In this document: one piece after another, positions 11,180 to 23,053 of the stretch
Position numbering within the stretch: position 1 is the stretch's first letter
Layout: each line of letters opens with the position of its first letter
From: Pseudonectria foliicola
Lineage: Eukaryota > Ascomycota > Sordariomycetes > Hypocreales > Nectriaceae
Assembly: GCA_003693505.1 (NCBI GenBank)
Contig: QUZD01000031.1
Location: 257,322-321,321, forward strand
DNA length: 64,000 bases
Direction of reading: 5' to 3'
The notes under the pieces: model-generated
Seen by the model: only the letters and a program-made list of their open reading frames with translations
What the model was told of the DNA's origin: nothing
Databases searched by the model: none
Position numbers and translations under genes: made by a program

Positions 11180-14100
11180 ATGAGTTACGGCAAGAAGGAC
11201 GAGGACGCCGACCTCGGCCTGGTCAAGGTGGATCGTACCCAGGTCTTCCAAGAAGGTCCGTCGCAAACAATCGCTCTACCGCGACCTCTTGAATCCCCCC
11301 GATCTCCCCAAGCTAAACTGCCTGAACAGCTCGACTCTTCAACAGCTCCCCCATCCAGCCCCGACGATGTCGCATCCTCCTCACCAAGATCGCTCTCCTC
11401 CTTTACACGGGGGAGAAGTTCCCGACCAACGAAGCCACGACCCTCTTCTTCGGCATCTCCAAGCTGTTCCAGAACAAGGACCCCAGCCTCCGCCAGATGG
11501 TCCACCTGGTCATCAAGGAGCTTGCCAACTCGGCCGAGGACATCATCATGGTCACCAGCACCATTATGAAGGATACCGGTGGTAGCACCGATGCTATTTT
11601 CCGACCCAACGCCATCCGAGCCCTCTGCCGAATCATCGATGTAGGTCGCTTATTTGCGGGGTGATACTCCCAAGCTACCGGCCCCTGGATGCTGACCGAT
11701 ATTCAAAGGCCACGACCGTCCAGTCCATCGAGCGAGTGATGAAGACGGCAATCGTCGACAAGAACCCCTCCGTCGCCTCCGCGGCCCTCATCTCCTCGTA
11801 CCACCTGCTCCCAATCGCCAAGGATGTTGTCCGACGTTGGCAGAGCGAAACCCAAGAGGCGGCCGCCTCCACCAAGTCTTCCGGCGGCTTCTCCCTGGGC
11901 TTCTCTACCTCGAGCAGCCAGCTCCCCGTCAACAACTCCACCATGGCTCAGTACCACGCGATCGGTCTCCTCTACCAGATGCGCATGCACGACCGCATGG
12001 CCCTTGTCAAGATGGTCCAGCAGTTTGGTGCTGCCGGAGCTCTCAAGAGCCCCGCCGCCATTGTCATGATGGTCCGATTGGCTGCCCAGCTCGCCGAGGA
12101 GGACCCCGCGCTGAGGAAGCCCATGATGCAGCTTCTGGATGGCTGGTTGCGACACAAGAGCGAGATGGTCAACTTCGAGGCTGCCAAGGCCATTTGCGAC
12201 ATGAGAGACGTCACCGACGCCGAGGTGTCCCAGGCCGTCCATGTGCTCCAGCTATTCCTGACCTCGCCCCGCGCCGTCACCAAGTTTGCAGCACTCCGAA
12301 TCCTCCACAACTTTGCCTCCTTCAAGCCGCACGCCGTCAACGCCTGCAACCCCGATATCGAGCTCCTCATTTCCAACAGCAACCGATCCATTGCCACTTA
12401 TGCCATCACAACCCTGCTCAAGACCGGAAACGAGGCTAGTGTCGATCGATTAATGAAGCAAATCTCCAGCTTCATGTCTGAGATTACCGACGAGTTCAAG
12501 ATCACCATCGTCGAGGCCATCCGCACCCTCTGCCTCAAGTTCCCCAGCAAGCAGGCCGGTATGCTCACCTTCCTCAGTGGCATCTTGCGCGACGAGGGTG
12601 GCTACGAGTTCAAGCGCGCTGTTGTCGAGAGCATGTTTGATCTCATCAAGTTCGTGCCCGACTCCAAGGAGGATGCCTTGGCCCACCTCTGCGAGTTCAT
12701 CGAGGACTGCGAGTTTACCAAGCTGGCTGTGCGCATTCTGCACCTCATTGGTCTCGAGGGTCCCAAGACCGTCCAGCCCACCAAGTACATCCGTTACATT
12801 TACAACCGAGTGGTTCTGGAGAATGCTATCGTCCGTGCCTCCGCTGTTACCGCCCTCTCCAAGTTTGGTGTTGGCCAAAAGGATCCCGATGTCAAGAGCA
12901 GTGTCAAGGTCCTGCTCACACGCTGCTTGGACGATGTCGATGACGAGGTCCGCGACCGTGCTGCGCTCAACCTGAAGCTGATGGCTGAGGAGGATGATGA
13001 ACTGGCTTCCAGATTCGTCAAAAATGGTGAGTTACACCAAAACACCCTTGGCAATGTCCGAGTAATCACTAACCAGGTCTTCCAGAGAGCATGTTCTCCC
13101 TTCCCTACTTCGAGCACCAGCTTGTCATGTACGTGACTTCAGACGACAAGTCCAACTTCGACTCGCCCTTCGACATCTCCCAAATCCCCGTCGTCACCCG
13201 GGAGCAGGCCGACGCCGAGGACAGGACGAAGAAGCTCACTGCTACTGCACCTACCCTCAAGGCTCCCAAGGTTGGCCCTACGAAGCCTGCCGCTACCGGG
13301 GCCGAGGCTGCTGCGTCCGCTACCGCGCAAGCTCAGCGATACGCTCAGGAGCTGATGGAGATCCCCGAGATGAAGGAGTTTGGCAGTGTTCTTAAGTCCT
13401 CGCCGGTTATCGAGCTCACCGAGGCGGAAACTGAGTACGTCGTTACTCTGGTCAAGCACATCTTCAAGGAGCATATTGTCCTCCAATACGAGGTCAAGAA
13501 CACTCTGCCCGATACCGTGCTGGAAAACGTTTCAGTCGTGGCGACGCCGGCGGACGATGAAGAGCTTGAGGAGGTCTTCATTATCCAGGCTGAGAAGCTT
13601 GCCACTGATGAGCCTGGAAAGGTGTACGTGGCATTCAAGAAGGTCAATGGCGAGGCCTCCCTGCCCATCTCGACTTTCTCCAACATCCTCAAGTTCACCA
13701 GCAAGGAGATTGATCCCTCTACCAACGAGCCCGAGGAGAGTGGATACGATGATGAGTACGAGGTGGCCGAGTTTGACCTCACTGGCAGCGATTACGTTGT
13801 GCCAACGTTCGCCAGCAACTTCAACCACCTCTGGGAACAGGTTGGCGCATCAGGTGAAGAGGCGGAGGAAACCCTTCAACTCGACGGGATGGACAGTATT
13901 GCAGGTAAGTCATTTGAGATCTTTGGTGGCAACGACAGCTCTAACAAGTGCAACAGAGGCAACCGAGCAGCTCGCCAAGGCGCTCTCGCTGCAGCCCCTG
14001 GAGGGTACCGATGTCCCTGTCAACCAGACCACGCATACGCTAAAGCTATTGGGCAAGACTGTCGGTGGTGGCCGGGTTGTCGCCAACGTGCGTATGGCGT

Positions 14101-14189
14101 ACTCTTCAAAATCAGGCGTTACGACCAAGATTACAGTACGAAGCGAGGAGGAGAATGTGGCTGCGATGGTGATTGCTTCGGTGGCTTAA
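11180..14189 (+). CDS. SEC21: Coatomer (COPI) subunit gamma
   Basis: Five exons, 11180-11255, 11330-11640, 11709-13026, 13086-13904 and 13957-14189, join to 918 residues, the usual length of fungal Sec21. Gamma-COP is a large subunit of the COPI vesicle coat, binding Arf1 and cargo for Golgi-to-ER retrograde transport. The N-terminus MSYGKKDEDADLGL leads after intron 1 into the adaptin-type HEAT solenoid (EARLFNSSPIQPRRCR... CRIID), which fills residues about 20-540. A Pro/Ala/Thr-rich hinge follows, then the C-terminal appendage with KHIFKEHIVLQYEVKNTLPD and a beta-sandwich plus platform subdomain to the end. All four introns are short (52-74 nt). Essential housekeeping gene; nothing is odd. 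Confidence 0.96.
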
Positions 14190-14527
14190 AATCAGACAAG
14201 CTGGCGTTGAGGATAATGATGTACCGAGACTTGATGGTTAGACACTGCAGAGGCGCCGACCAGGGCCGAATAATGCGACGCCATGATCATTACCGAGCGA
14301 GCATAACGCCGGGCGCGCCAGATGTTGACCGGGAGGGGCCTTTTTGGCATTGGCTGTGGTGGGATCGGCGGTTTTGGTTTGCAAAGTATGGAGAGAGCAT
14401 GTTCATATAAAGTTGATTTGGTGTTTCAAGCTACATGAGGTCATGGAGAATGTCCGTGCTCGTGCCACCGTGGCAGTTGATTCCAACAACGGTGCAGATC
14501 AGTCCGCATGCTGAAAGCAAACGAAGT
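14190..14527. other. Intergenic, convergent 3' ends
   Basis: 338 bp between the SEC21 stop and the stop of the Dabb protein. It contains their 3' untranslated regions; nothing else is seen. Confidence 0.6.
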
Positions 14528-14990
14528 TTAAAAGTCGTCATGAGCGAAATCCACGACAATGACCTTGTCTAGCAGTCCCTCCAAGGTCTTTACGTATCCC
14601 AAGTGCGATGGGTCCTTCTTGACATAATAGTCCCGATCGCTGCTGGACGCGAACTCGACCACGAAACCGTGGGTGATACCATTCTGATGACACGGATCAG
14701 GGAAATCACTCTTCAGACCGGGAGAGGATCGACTTACCTGGAGACCCTCGGGTGAGTTATCGCGGCCGCCTCGGAGGGAGAGGATGTAGGGCTCTTTGGA
14801 GTCGGGGTGGAGGCAGGTGTCCTTGAGCTTGAGGAAACGGCGACAAGCCTGCGATGCTAAATCAGAGGGGAAACAGATCCATGGAAACCATGACATTGAG
14901 ATTGATTCTCGATGAGAAACGCACCGCTTTGACCTCTACGGGGTCGGCGTCGGCCTTGAACTGGAAGAGGACGGTGTGGGTCAATGACAT
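14528..14990 (-). CDS. Stress-responsive A/B barrel (Dabb) domain protein
   Basis: Three exons, 14990-14925, 14848-14738 and 14683-14528, join in phase 0 to 110 residues, the normal size of a single Dabb domain. The start MSLTHTVLFQFKADADP carries the typical first beta strand (HTVLFQFK). The middle exon holds the Cys/Lys-rich helix and LSLRGGRDNSPEGLQ, and the last exon has NGITHGFVVEF followed by SSSDRDYYVKKDPSH and VIVVDF, the hallmark second half of the fold. Such proteins dimerise into an alpha+beta barrel in the cytosol. Their substrates in fungi are mostly unknown; some relatives in natural product clusters act as cyclases, but no cluster is present here. Confidence 0.88.
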
Positions 14991-15652
14991 GGCGATGGTG
15001 TTGCGGGGAAGCAGTATTGGGGATTGTAAACGGTTGTGAGGGGTATCTTTGCTGAGGATAATGAGAAGATCGGATATGTCCACCAAGAGAAACAACGTGG
15101 ATGTAAGATGGCAATGTTCATCAATCGTTATGTCACTGACGACTTGCTGCATAAGGTAGGAGGAACCTGGGGTACTGAGGCTGTGTGGTTACAGTACTCG
15201 TGAGGCTCTCCGCCCACGTGTACCCGTGTATGCGTACCCTATATCACCTATTCTCGCGAGGAGTTCCAGTCTCATGACGACCCGCATTCCGGTCAAATTT
15301 AAGGGAGGACATATTCCAGGCTTGTATTAGCGGACTTTCGGGACCTCGTCGATTTCAAGCCAAGAATAATGAGTGATGTCAGAGCCCGCTCGCTAGGTCG
15401 ACTAAGAGCTGGTGGAAACCCGTTTATGCCTTGGGTTGATGGTGTCGTGAAAGCCACCAGCCAGCCTGGTCTGAATGCCGCGGGAATATTGACGTTGCTC
15501 CCGGTTAATCCTGTTCCACGGACACACACGGAAGCCTGGGTTTAAATGAAATGTCTATTAATGTCTATATGTAGTTGTCTGATTGTATGTATGATTGCCA
15601 TGGCCCATCAAGAAGTTCGTAGCTCCCGGCAAATCGCCCCGGAGGTCATCCA
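14991..15652. other. Intergenic, Dabb promoter and hydrophobin 3' side
   Basis: About 660 bp. A 76-codon minus-strand frame at 15299-15529 has no recognisable domain and no support as a gene. Nothing else is visible. Confidence 0.5.
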
Positions 15653-16066
15653 CTACTCCGCAACACCTGGAGGGGTTTGGCAGATGATGCCCTGATCAAG
15701 CTTGTCCCTGTGTTAGTAAAGAAGGAGGCGGATTACGGAGAGATGGACATACGAGGGGCAGAACACAGCATCTAGCTCGCTGTCCAATATCGGAACAAAC
15801 TTGGCTAAAGTCGGTAGCATTGGCCGGGGTGGCGGGAGCTAAAGAGGGCGTCAATATCGGCAACTGGAGCGGGCTTCTATACCATAGCTTCCCGGATACT
15901 TACGGTTACCGCAGTCGAGGTTGACGAGTCCGAGGACGTCCGTCGCACAGCACTGGGGAGTGCCCGAGAGCCCCGAGCACGGGGCGTAGGCCTGGCGCTT
16001 TTCCGTAGCAGGGAGCGCAGCTGCCAGTCCGGCAGAGACGCTGACAATGATGGCTCCAAACTTCAT
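15653..16066 (-). CDS. Class II hydrophobin
   Basis: Three exons, 16066-15904, 15838-15753 and 15700-15653, give a 98-residue secreted protein. A signal peptide (MKFGAIIVSVSAGLAAALP) and a KR cleavage site precede the mature part. All eight cysteines have class II spacing: C-x8-CC-x11-C-x16-C-x8-CC-x10-C, including CCATDVLGLVNLDC and CCVLPLLDQGIICQTP. Class II hydrophobins assemble at air-water interfaces and coat hyphae and conidia. The third exon must start after the AAG at 15701-15703 to keep the last Cys; the nearer-to-donor CAG seven bases before it would frameshift to an early stop. The second intron is only 52 nt. A TATAAATA box lies about 105 bp upstream of the ATG, fitting strong regulated expression. 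Confidence 0.92.
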
Positions 16067-16170
16067 TTTGAGAAAACTGTTGGGAGTATGGCAATTGGTA
16101 GACTGGAAAGATGGAGACAGGCTTGTGAGTGCTGCAGATGATGAGGATAGAACGTAAACGATCGTTCAAG

Positions 16171-16178
16171 TATTTATA
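16171..16178 (-). promoter_or_regulatory. TATA box of the hydrophobin gene
   Basis: The minus strand reads TATAAATA here, 105 bp upstream of the hydrophobin ATG, the right place for a core promoter element given a short 5' UTR. Inferred from sequence and position only. Confidence 0.55.
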
Positions 16179-17664
16179 ACGAAAATCTATGGCTATAAGA
16201 AAGGGGGCATTCGGGTTCGTCACTCAAATTCGCCTCTTCCAGGCTCAATAATCTATCGTCTGGACCGAGAGATACGTGGAAGTCACATCATCCATGCAAG
16301 ATTCGAGTTCGCAACGGAGGCACAGTTGGCCACTCAGAGCCAAATGCCCAGTTGGTCCGGTATCCCAACTTGGCATTTTTACTGCCTCGGGAAAAGAAAT
16401 ATATGCTAATGCGTCATTGTTTAGCGTGAGTGCAACATATAATGCCATGTTTTATGATGCATATTCCAGGGGGTGATCCGAAGCAATAACGCCAATGCTC
16501 TCTCTGTTGGTATGCCAGGAAGCAATGATCTCCCAAAAATGCAACCGTATAATATGGAACCGGGACCAAGGCCAATCAACTCTTGGTCGCATGGGACGAT
16601 CAGGAACAGAAAACTTGTCCTGAAGTCGTACTAGGTGGAATGCAGCTCTAGACTGTTTTGTTGCACAGCGTCATCACATCGGTAAAGTGTGATGGAAACA
16701 GTATTTACAAGCCGCTGACCTGGTAGACGTGATGTTACAGTACATACATCATGACTGGGACAAGGATCTCCGGCAAACAGGAATCGAGCCGGCGCCTCCA
16801 TGTTTGCCCCCTGGGCTAGTGGTGACTGTGATGTCAATCGACAATCTGGGACAGCCAAGATCTGGTTATGATGCGAAGACAAGCTCTCTGGTCATGCAGC
16901 AGTGAGATTGTTGAGGCTCAGTTGTCCAATTCGAAGTAAAGACTGGTGTTCTCGCTGCAGCGCTTGGGACGAAGCAACTGAAAACAATCAAAGTCCATGC
17001 TAGACACCAATTGTCACGAAATGCGCTGGATTACACGGCCTTGGTGCTGTCTAAACCTGAATTGACCAGTTACGGGCAAAGCGTACCTATGTTCAGGTAG
17101 CAGGCGGCATCCCTTAGATGGATATAGTGGCCCAAACGGGACTAGGATGCCGGTGATGATTACTTGTTTGGACAAAAATGCGAAACACATCTGTCGAATC
17201 CCTGATTCCTAGCAGTTATAATAGTCCAGATATACCTTGCCATAGCCAGTGTGAATGGTAGAAGCCTATGGCGACGGATATCACTCAAGCTACGGCACCA
17301 ATGCGATGACAACGTGAAGAGTTGGCTTACAGGGGGGGATCATCATACCCCTGCCTTCCCCCTGAGGATCTTCGAAACCAAAACAAGTTTTGACTCTTGT
17401 CCTGGAGGACTACTGATCGCGTCGACTAAGCTCCAATGTTCAACGTGCGGTCTAGCTACTGGGTCTTTGAACTGCAAACATAGCTCCTGGTCCGCTTTGC
17501 GTGTACATATGTAATGTTTCGGTCTGGACCTCTCATTTCTCAAGACAGCCAAGAGACCGTAGGCGCATATTGTCTACTCAACGTCAAGGGGGAAAGATAA
17601 ACTGAAACAGGTATTCCGACAGACCTCAAAGTCTGCTGCCACTATGATGTAATGATTTCAGGCT
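16179..17664. other. Intergenic
   Basis: About 1.5 kb between the hydrophobin promoter and the GH43 stop. Short open frames only. A sequence reading ggctcgattcc on the minus strand near 16780 looks like a tRNA B box, but no cloverleaf can be drawn around it. No gene is supported. Confidence 0.5.
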
Positions 17665-19269
17665 TCAAGCAGCAGTGAACGACTCAACCTTGACCGACCC
17701 TCCCAAAGCTTGTGTAGCATAATTGAAGATACCGAATCGATATGCAACGAAGAACGACCAGCCGCTGTACAGTTGATAGGCCGGACCAAGCTGCTGATAG
17801 TCGACTCCATCCCAACTGTATAAGAACTTGGCGCTCTTGGATCCTCTGGGACCCGTTTCCAGATCCGCTCGTAGCCACACCTTTGTCTTGGGCTGGGGAA
17901 CGGGAGTTGTAGCTTCGACACGACCTAGATCTAGAGTGGCCCCCGATACCTCGTCGATTGTCATGTTGTGCACAACCGCAAGAAGGTGGTTGTTACCAAC
18001 TTTATGGACGCCAATGTAGGCACTCCGATCGCGGAAAGCTGCTAGACCAGCCCGATCTCCAGCCACCATGTTTTGGAAGTTGATTTCGAGGGTTCCTACA
18101 GGACGACTACCGTGCGTACGGTGAGTGAGCGTGTTACGGGCTGAATAGATGTCATTGGTAATAGAGGCAGTGCGAAGCGTCAGGCCTTGATTCAGATCGT
18201 ATGATTTGGCGTCAGGATTATGATTCCACTCCCAGGAACGATCAAGAGAAGAGCCCTTGAACGTGTCTGTCCGCGTCCAATTCTTGGCTGGACCAGTGCG
18301 ATCGGGATGTGGAAGTGGGTAAGACGATCCCCAACCGCCATTCTCACCGGGTACGAGAACGGGGAACCCGTCATCCCCCCAACGTATAGGCGCCAAGACC
18401 GGCAGCCGACCGGCAGGGTAGGCCCAGGTGAAGGACATAAAGTACCAGTCACCCTTGGCGGTTTTGATAAGGCTGCCCTGGTGAGGAGAGTTCCCGCCGG
18501 CCAGGGGCGGGGTGACATTATCAATGAGCTTCTTGCTCTTGTATGGCCCCCAGGGGCTCGAGGATTTCCAGATAAAGGTCGTGCCACCAGGTCTATCATT
18601 GAGAATGTAATAGGACCCATTGATCTTGTACATGCGATTGCCCTCAAGTCCGTCGACACCGACGTCTGTGTTGCTAAAAACCTTTTGCGATTTGACTTGG
18701 CTGAAGCCGTTGCTCGAAAGCTGAGCCACTTGCACATTGTTTGACCCGTAGACGACGTACATGGTGTCGTCGTCGTCAATGAGCAAGCCGTTGTCATAGT
18801 AGCATACGTTGTTGCCGAGATTCCCTCTGTTAGTCCATGGTCCTTCTGGCGAAGGGGCCGTGTAGACCCAAGTGTGCCAAAAGTTGACGCAGCCAATCCA
18901 GTACCAGAGCTTGGTACTTTCTCGATATCGCAGCGATGACGCCCATGTTCCTTTGCGATACGCTCGAGTATTGCTGTTTGGGGGCAGATCGTAGCCGTCC
19001 CCAAAGTTGAGACGGGGGATCGAGTGGCCGATCAGGTCCCAGTTGACCAAGTCGTTGGACCGAAGGATGGGCGCGCCAGGGCTGAAATGGAAGTTGGAAG
19101 CCGAGAAGTAATAAGCGCCATCTGGGCCGATTGATATGTCATTGTCAGGAAAATCCGAATAGATGACAGGATTCTGGAACTTCTTCTCTTCACTGCGGGA
19201 GGATTCAACGGCGGTAGCCGACGAGGCGAGAACAGGCAACAAGGCCCAGGTGAATGAATTGAATTTCAT
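17665..19269 (-). CDS. Secreted glycoside hydrolase family 43 (beta-xylosidase / arabinofuranosidase type)
   Basis: A single intronless frame of 534 residues. A signal peptide (MKFNSFTWALLPVLASSATAV) leads into a five-bladed beta-propeller. The NPVIYSDFPDNDISIGPDG segment carries the catalytic general-base Asp, LLIDDDDTMYVVYG the pKa-modulating Asp, and VDGLEGNRMYKINGSYYI the general-acid Glu. From about residue 345 a second beta-sandwich of the GH43 C2 type (concanavalin-like, WEWNHNPD ... ALGGSVKVESFTAA) completes the fold. The enzyme should release xylose or arabinose units from plant hemicellulose outside the cell. A TATAAAT box sits about 90 bp upstream of the ATG. The exact substrate cannot be told from sequence alone. 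Confidence 0.93.
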   Translation of the reverse strand: MKFNSFTWALLPVLASSATAVESSRSEEKKFQNPVIYSDFPDNDISIGPDGAYYFSASNFHFSPGAPILRSNDLVNWDLIGHSIPRLNFGDGYDLPPNSNTRAYRKGTWASSLRYRESTKLWYWIGCVNFWHTWVYTAPSPEGPWTNRGNLGNNVCYYDNGLLIDDDDTMYVVYGSNNVQVAQLSSNGFSQVKSQKVFSNTDVGVDGLEGNRMYKINGSYYILNDRPGGTTFIWKSSSPWGPYKSKKLIDNVTPPLAGGNSPHQGSLIKTAKGDWYFMSFTWAYPAGRLPVLAPIRWGDDGFPVLVPGENGGWGSSYPLPHPDRTGPAKNWTRTDTFKGSSLDRSWEWNHNPDAKSYDLNQGLTLRTASITNDIYSARNTLTHRTHGSRPVGTLEINFQNMVAGDRAGLAAFRDRSAYIGVHKVGNNHLLAVVHNMTIDEVSGATLDLGRVEATTPVPQPKTKVWLRADLETGPRGSKSAKFLYSWDGVDYQQLGPAYQLYSGWSFFVAYRFGIFNYATQALGGSVKVESFTAA

Positions 19270-19357
19270 TCAAGCGGTATGTTCGAACAATCTTGACGAC
19301 AACAAGTGACACGCCCAGAATGTAGCTCCAAGACTACTTGCCGAAGGGTTTCAGTTC

Positions 19358-19364
19358 ATTTATA
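19358..19364 (-). promoter_or_regulatory. TATA box of the GH43 gene
   Basis: The minus strand reads TATAAAT, about 90 bp upstream of the GH43 start codon. Position and sequence fit a core promoter element. Confidence 0.5.
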
Positions 19365-20327
19365 GCAATCCTTGATCGGGTGGACGATGCAGTGAGACTG
19401 AGGGACTGAAGGTTAGGTGAGCGGGAGTTCAATTGTTTGAACCATTCGAATCGCTTCGCCGGATGGGGGTTATATACGTTCCCGGAGTGTTGTGCGGGAG
19501 CGCGCATCCACTGCTAGATTGAGGTTAGCGAGACCGGGATAGGTGGGATGTTGTGGTAGTTTATTCTGAAACAGTGCATAGACGGGCAATATATATGTAG
19601 AATGAGCGTACCGATGAGACCACCTGGTAGCATTTGGAGGCGATCGGAAGCAGTGGCTCCGTGATGCCAGCTGAGCGGAGGAGCGTAGACACGTTGCCCG
19701 ACAAACCAGAGACAATTAAAAGACTACAGAGCTCTTTTGTGAAAGAAATGATGACAGAATAGTGCTATGTAAAAGAAAGCCCGTGTCCATCGAGTGTTGT
19801 TGGCCGGGCTTTAGGCTCAGCTTGCCGTGTTTTCAAAAGTCTCAAAGTAAGAACCGAATATCCGTATCAGATGCCGTCACCTATTCATCTCATATTGTCA
19901 GGGGTTCCTCTTCCCGACAACTCGAGATCTCGGGCCGTGGATCCGCATGCGGCAGCCAATTTTCGTACATGATTTAATTTGGATTCAGTTTCACCCGCAG
20001 TGTTTGTGGAGAGAGTGACGAGTTTTTGAGCACGTAAATGGTATTGCGGCCCGATACAAGCACGGCTGCTGGAAGGCGTAGGAAACTGAATCAATAATCG
20101 GGAGAAACAACTCCAATCAGCAATAGAGCCAGTCGGTCGTTATTAAAAAGAATAGAGAATGAGTTGCGTTATTTCCGAAAAAGATGTATACCTTCGTGTT
20201 CTCTACAACTAAATCAATTAACCCAATCCATCGGACAGACAAGTAAATGCAGGGCCGCCTCATCATCCCGTTTGAACTTCGCGATATCAACAAAGAAGAT
20301 CTGACTCATTATCATCGGCCATGATCT
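19365..20327. other. Intergenic
   Basis: About 960 bp between the GH43 promoter and the stop of the C2H2 protein. Only short, domain-free frames are present. Confidence 0.5.
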
Positions 20328-23053
20328 TCATTTATACTTGTGACTATCTACCAAATGTTTGAATAAGTCGCTGTTGTGCAGGTAACTCTCACCACACGTA
20401 GAGCAGATGTACCGTCCATCAGAGTCTTTCATATTCTCGAGCCTTCTCCAGTCATCAGTATTAAATAAACGGGCTGGTGCCAACGGGCTGGATTTTGTCG
20501 CTACCTGAGATCGAACGTGAGGAGGAACCCACGTAACCCTTCTGGCGTTGCGAACCTGGTCGATTGCCCTGGAGTCGGATTCGAGCAGCGGCTCGTAGCA
20601 CCTTGACTTGATCGATGGGAGCTGCGGTGACGACATGTTTTGTGAGCCAAGTCGCGATAGAGGAGGAAGAATGCACGGATTTATCACCGGGTCTGTAGCT
20701 GAGGGAGACTTTGTGGGGCCTCGCCTAGCTTCCATACTCATGTTGTTATTACGCGTATATGAAGAACGACATTGAGACTCGCGTGAAGTCAGAGGCTCTC
20801 GCGGCACCTGCAGAGCCGTGTTCGGTGGCAGTAACGAGTTCTGCTCTTGAAGAGGCGAATGCAATGCAAGGTTCTGCACCGGCGCAGTTTGCTGGACTTG
20901 TTTGACGCAGTTCTGGGATTCCTTTCCAGTGGCATGAGGAGAAACATCATGGCCCTTTACGGCCTCGGACTGAACTCGAGAAGAGAGTGACTGCTGTATC
21001 TCTTTCAACTGAGCGTCGAGAGCTTTCTGGGCAAGAGATGAGGCAATGGCATAGGCATCTTCTTTAGCTAAATGCTTCTTTCCCGGGTCGTACTTGATCT
21101 GCTCACTCCGTTTGGACATGCTGTGGCTTTGATGCTCCGTACTAGGAACCTCCTCCTCATCATCCGAAGAGCTCGACGGACTCGAAGAACAAGAGATGCG
21201 GGGTGGAACAGTATAACACTTATTGATATGGTTAGTGTTTGGCTGCGACACCACTGGGCCGTGATCGAACAAGTCAAGAAGCCCATCCACTAGGAATGGT
21301 GTCGATGCCCGCTCGCTCAAGTCGCTTTCGCTCACAGGCCGCTGTATCGTGGGAAATACGGGCTCCTTACTGGTATGGGCTGGCTCTGAAATGACAGGAC
21401 TCGTAGTTCCATTTGCGGCTGGGGTGTTGGAGGTTTCCACGACGGGCTCAGACGCCCCATCGAGGGTCGGCTCCGCGTTTTGTCGAACACCTACTACGGC
21501 TATAGTCGCGGTTTCGCTAGCCTCCGTATCCTTTGATTGTTCGAGATCCTTGAGAAATTCCCGTACCGACTCCATGTGTGGCACAAGTGAGGTTGCCTCG
21601 GCAGAGTGGAAGTGCATGCTGCGCAAGTTCCTCGCTGATATCCAGTCGACAGCTCTCTTGGAGGGCAGATCGCTCCCGTCGAAGAATATGACTGGAAATT
21701 CGCGAGCTGTCACACGACTTTGCCCGTCCTTGTATCCTTCGGACCACTCGAGGAACTTGGTGTTCTCGTCAAGAGTGTAGCATGGGGGCAGCCTATTCAT
21801 CAGACCGAGGGTCTCGAGGCTCTCTGACGTGCCTGGGATATTGGTCGTTTGCAGGCCTGCGGTTGAAAGGATGAATACAGCGTACCAACCCTTGGACTTT
21901 TCCCAAAAGCCACTATAGATTTCTCCGCGGATTGGATCCACCACGGCGTCCTTGTCTTTGAACCGTCGCTGGCTAGGGTTTTTTCTCTTGTTGTTATTCT
22001 CCTGGACTTGTCTCACTTGGATCTCCAGTTCGTCTTCCTCAGCGGTCGATGTGCTACACTCGATGACATCCAAGCTGAGGGTATCCATGTGCTCAGTGTC
22101 GCCACCGTGCGCTTTCTTGACCAAGTCGTTGTTCTTCTTGGCCAGGGCTTTGTTGCAGCCACGGACCTCTACACCGAGGTGTTGGATAATGAGGTGGTGC
22201 TTCTTTGTGTTGCAGCCCGCGTGTTCTTTACTCGTCTTCAAGTGTACTCCTGCCATTTCAAAAGTTCTGAAGCTCAGCTTGTGCTTGTCGCATCGGAAAA
22301 TGTACCACTTGTCATTCTTTTGAAAGATGGTGTGCTTCTCCGGAGCTTTTCCATTTTGAAAAACAGTTTCGAAATCGATGGATCGAGATCTGGCGGGCTC
22401 ACCCGTCGAAGGCTCGGTGTCTTTGTCGCCAACACGCCGGCACTTGTGACTCTTGTCCTGCCTAGCCGGGGGGTTCTACACAGGCTCTTTTGTACTACAG
22501 CCGTCAGTCTTGAACATCTTGGCGCGGAGAAGGCTGCTAGTATTCATACTGATAACGGCTCACAAGTCTCGCTAGCGTGACCAGTAGATGCAGGAGGGCT
22601 CGGCTGACTCGACGGATCATTTGGAACATCTTTGAGATATCGCGCCAGTATGGAGCGAGGAATCAAATCCGCCACGTCCCTGTGGTAGGCACCCGTGACC
22701 GCCTCGAGTTGCTGCTTGTACAACTGCTCAGATTGCTCGAGAGACTCCTTGTGTTGGATTTCAAGTGTTCCTTGTTGTCTGCACCACTGCTCAATGTTGC
22801 TTTGATATCTCGAAAAGTCCTGTGGATTCTCGTTTGCCCGAATGCGTTGCCATGTCTCGTCGATTTTGGAGGCTAAAAGCGCCAGATTCTCCTGCAAGAC
22901 CTGTTCGGGAGATTTCAGGGCCGCGGATTCTCGTTCGTATCGCGCAACAATCTCCCTATGCTTGGCAAAATCTGGTAAAGTACCCTCGGTTGTCATCTCT
23001 TCTATCAGATTATCCTTCTTTAACGCGTGGTGCTGATGGTCGCTATCGCACAT
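20328..23053 (-). CDS. C2H2 zinc-finger protein of unknown role, conserved fungal type
   Basis: Two exons, 23053-22550 and 22475-20328, joined by a 74-nt intron (donor GTATGA, acceptor TGTAG) in phase 0, give 883 residues. The N-terminal 170 residues are Gln/Glu/Lys-rich and helical, likely coiled coil (about residues 40-130). Then follows a Cys/His-rich module, KWYIFRCDKHKLSF ... SKEHAGC ... HHLIIQHLGVEV, reminiscent of a degenerate finger, then a globular domain (GEIYSGFWEKSKGWYAVFIL ... REFPVIFFDGSDLP), a long Ser/Pro-rich disordered part, and a terminal classical C2H2 finger (YICSTCGESYLHNSDLFKHLVDSH). The finger suggests a nuclear role. A later ATG (codon 20, MTTEGTLPDF) could be the true start. 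I cannot name the family; the function is unknown. Confidence 0.75.

Noticed and set aside
11703..12242. Long minus-strand frame inside SEC21
   Set aside because: Antisense shadow of the conserved coatomer exon, caused by codon bias.
15299..15529. 76-codon minus-strand frame between Dabb and hydrophobin genes
   Set aside because: No domain, signal peptide or splice context; not supported as a gene.
16741..16830. tRNA-like B box ggctcgattcc on the minus strand
   Set aside because: No A box at the right distance and no pairing acceptor, D or T stems could be drawn.
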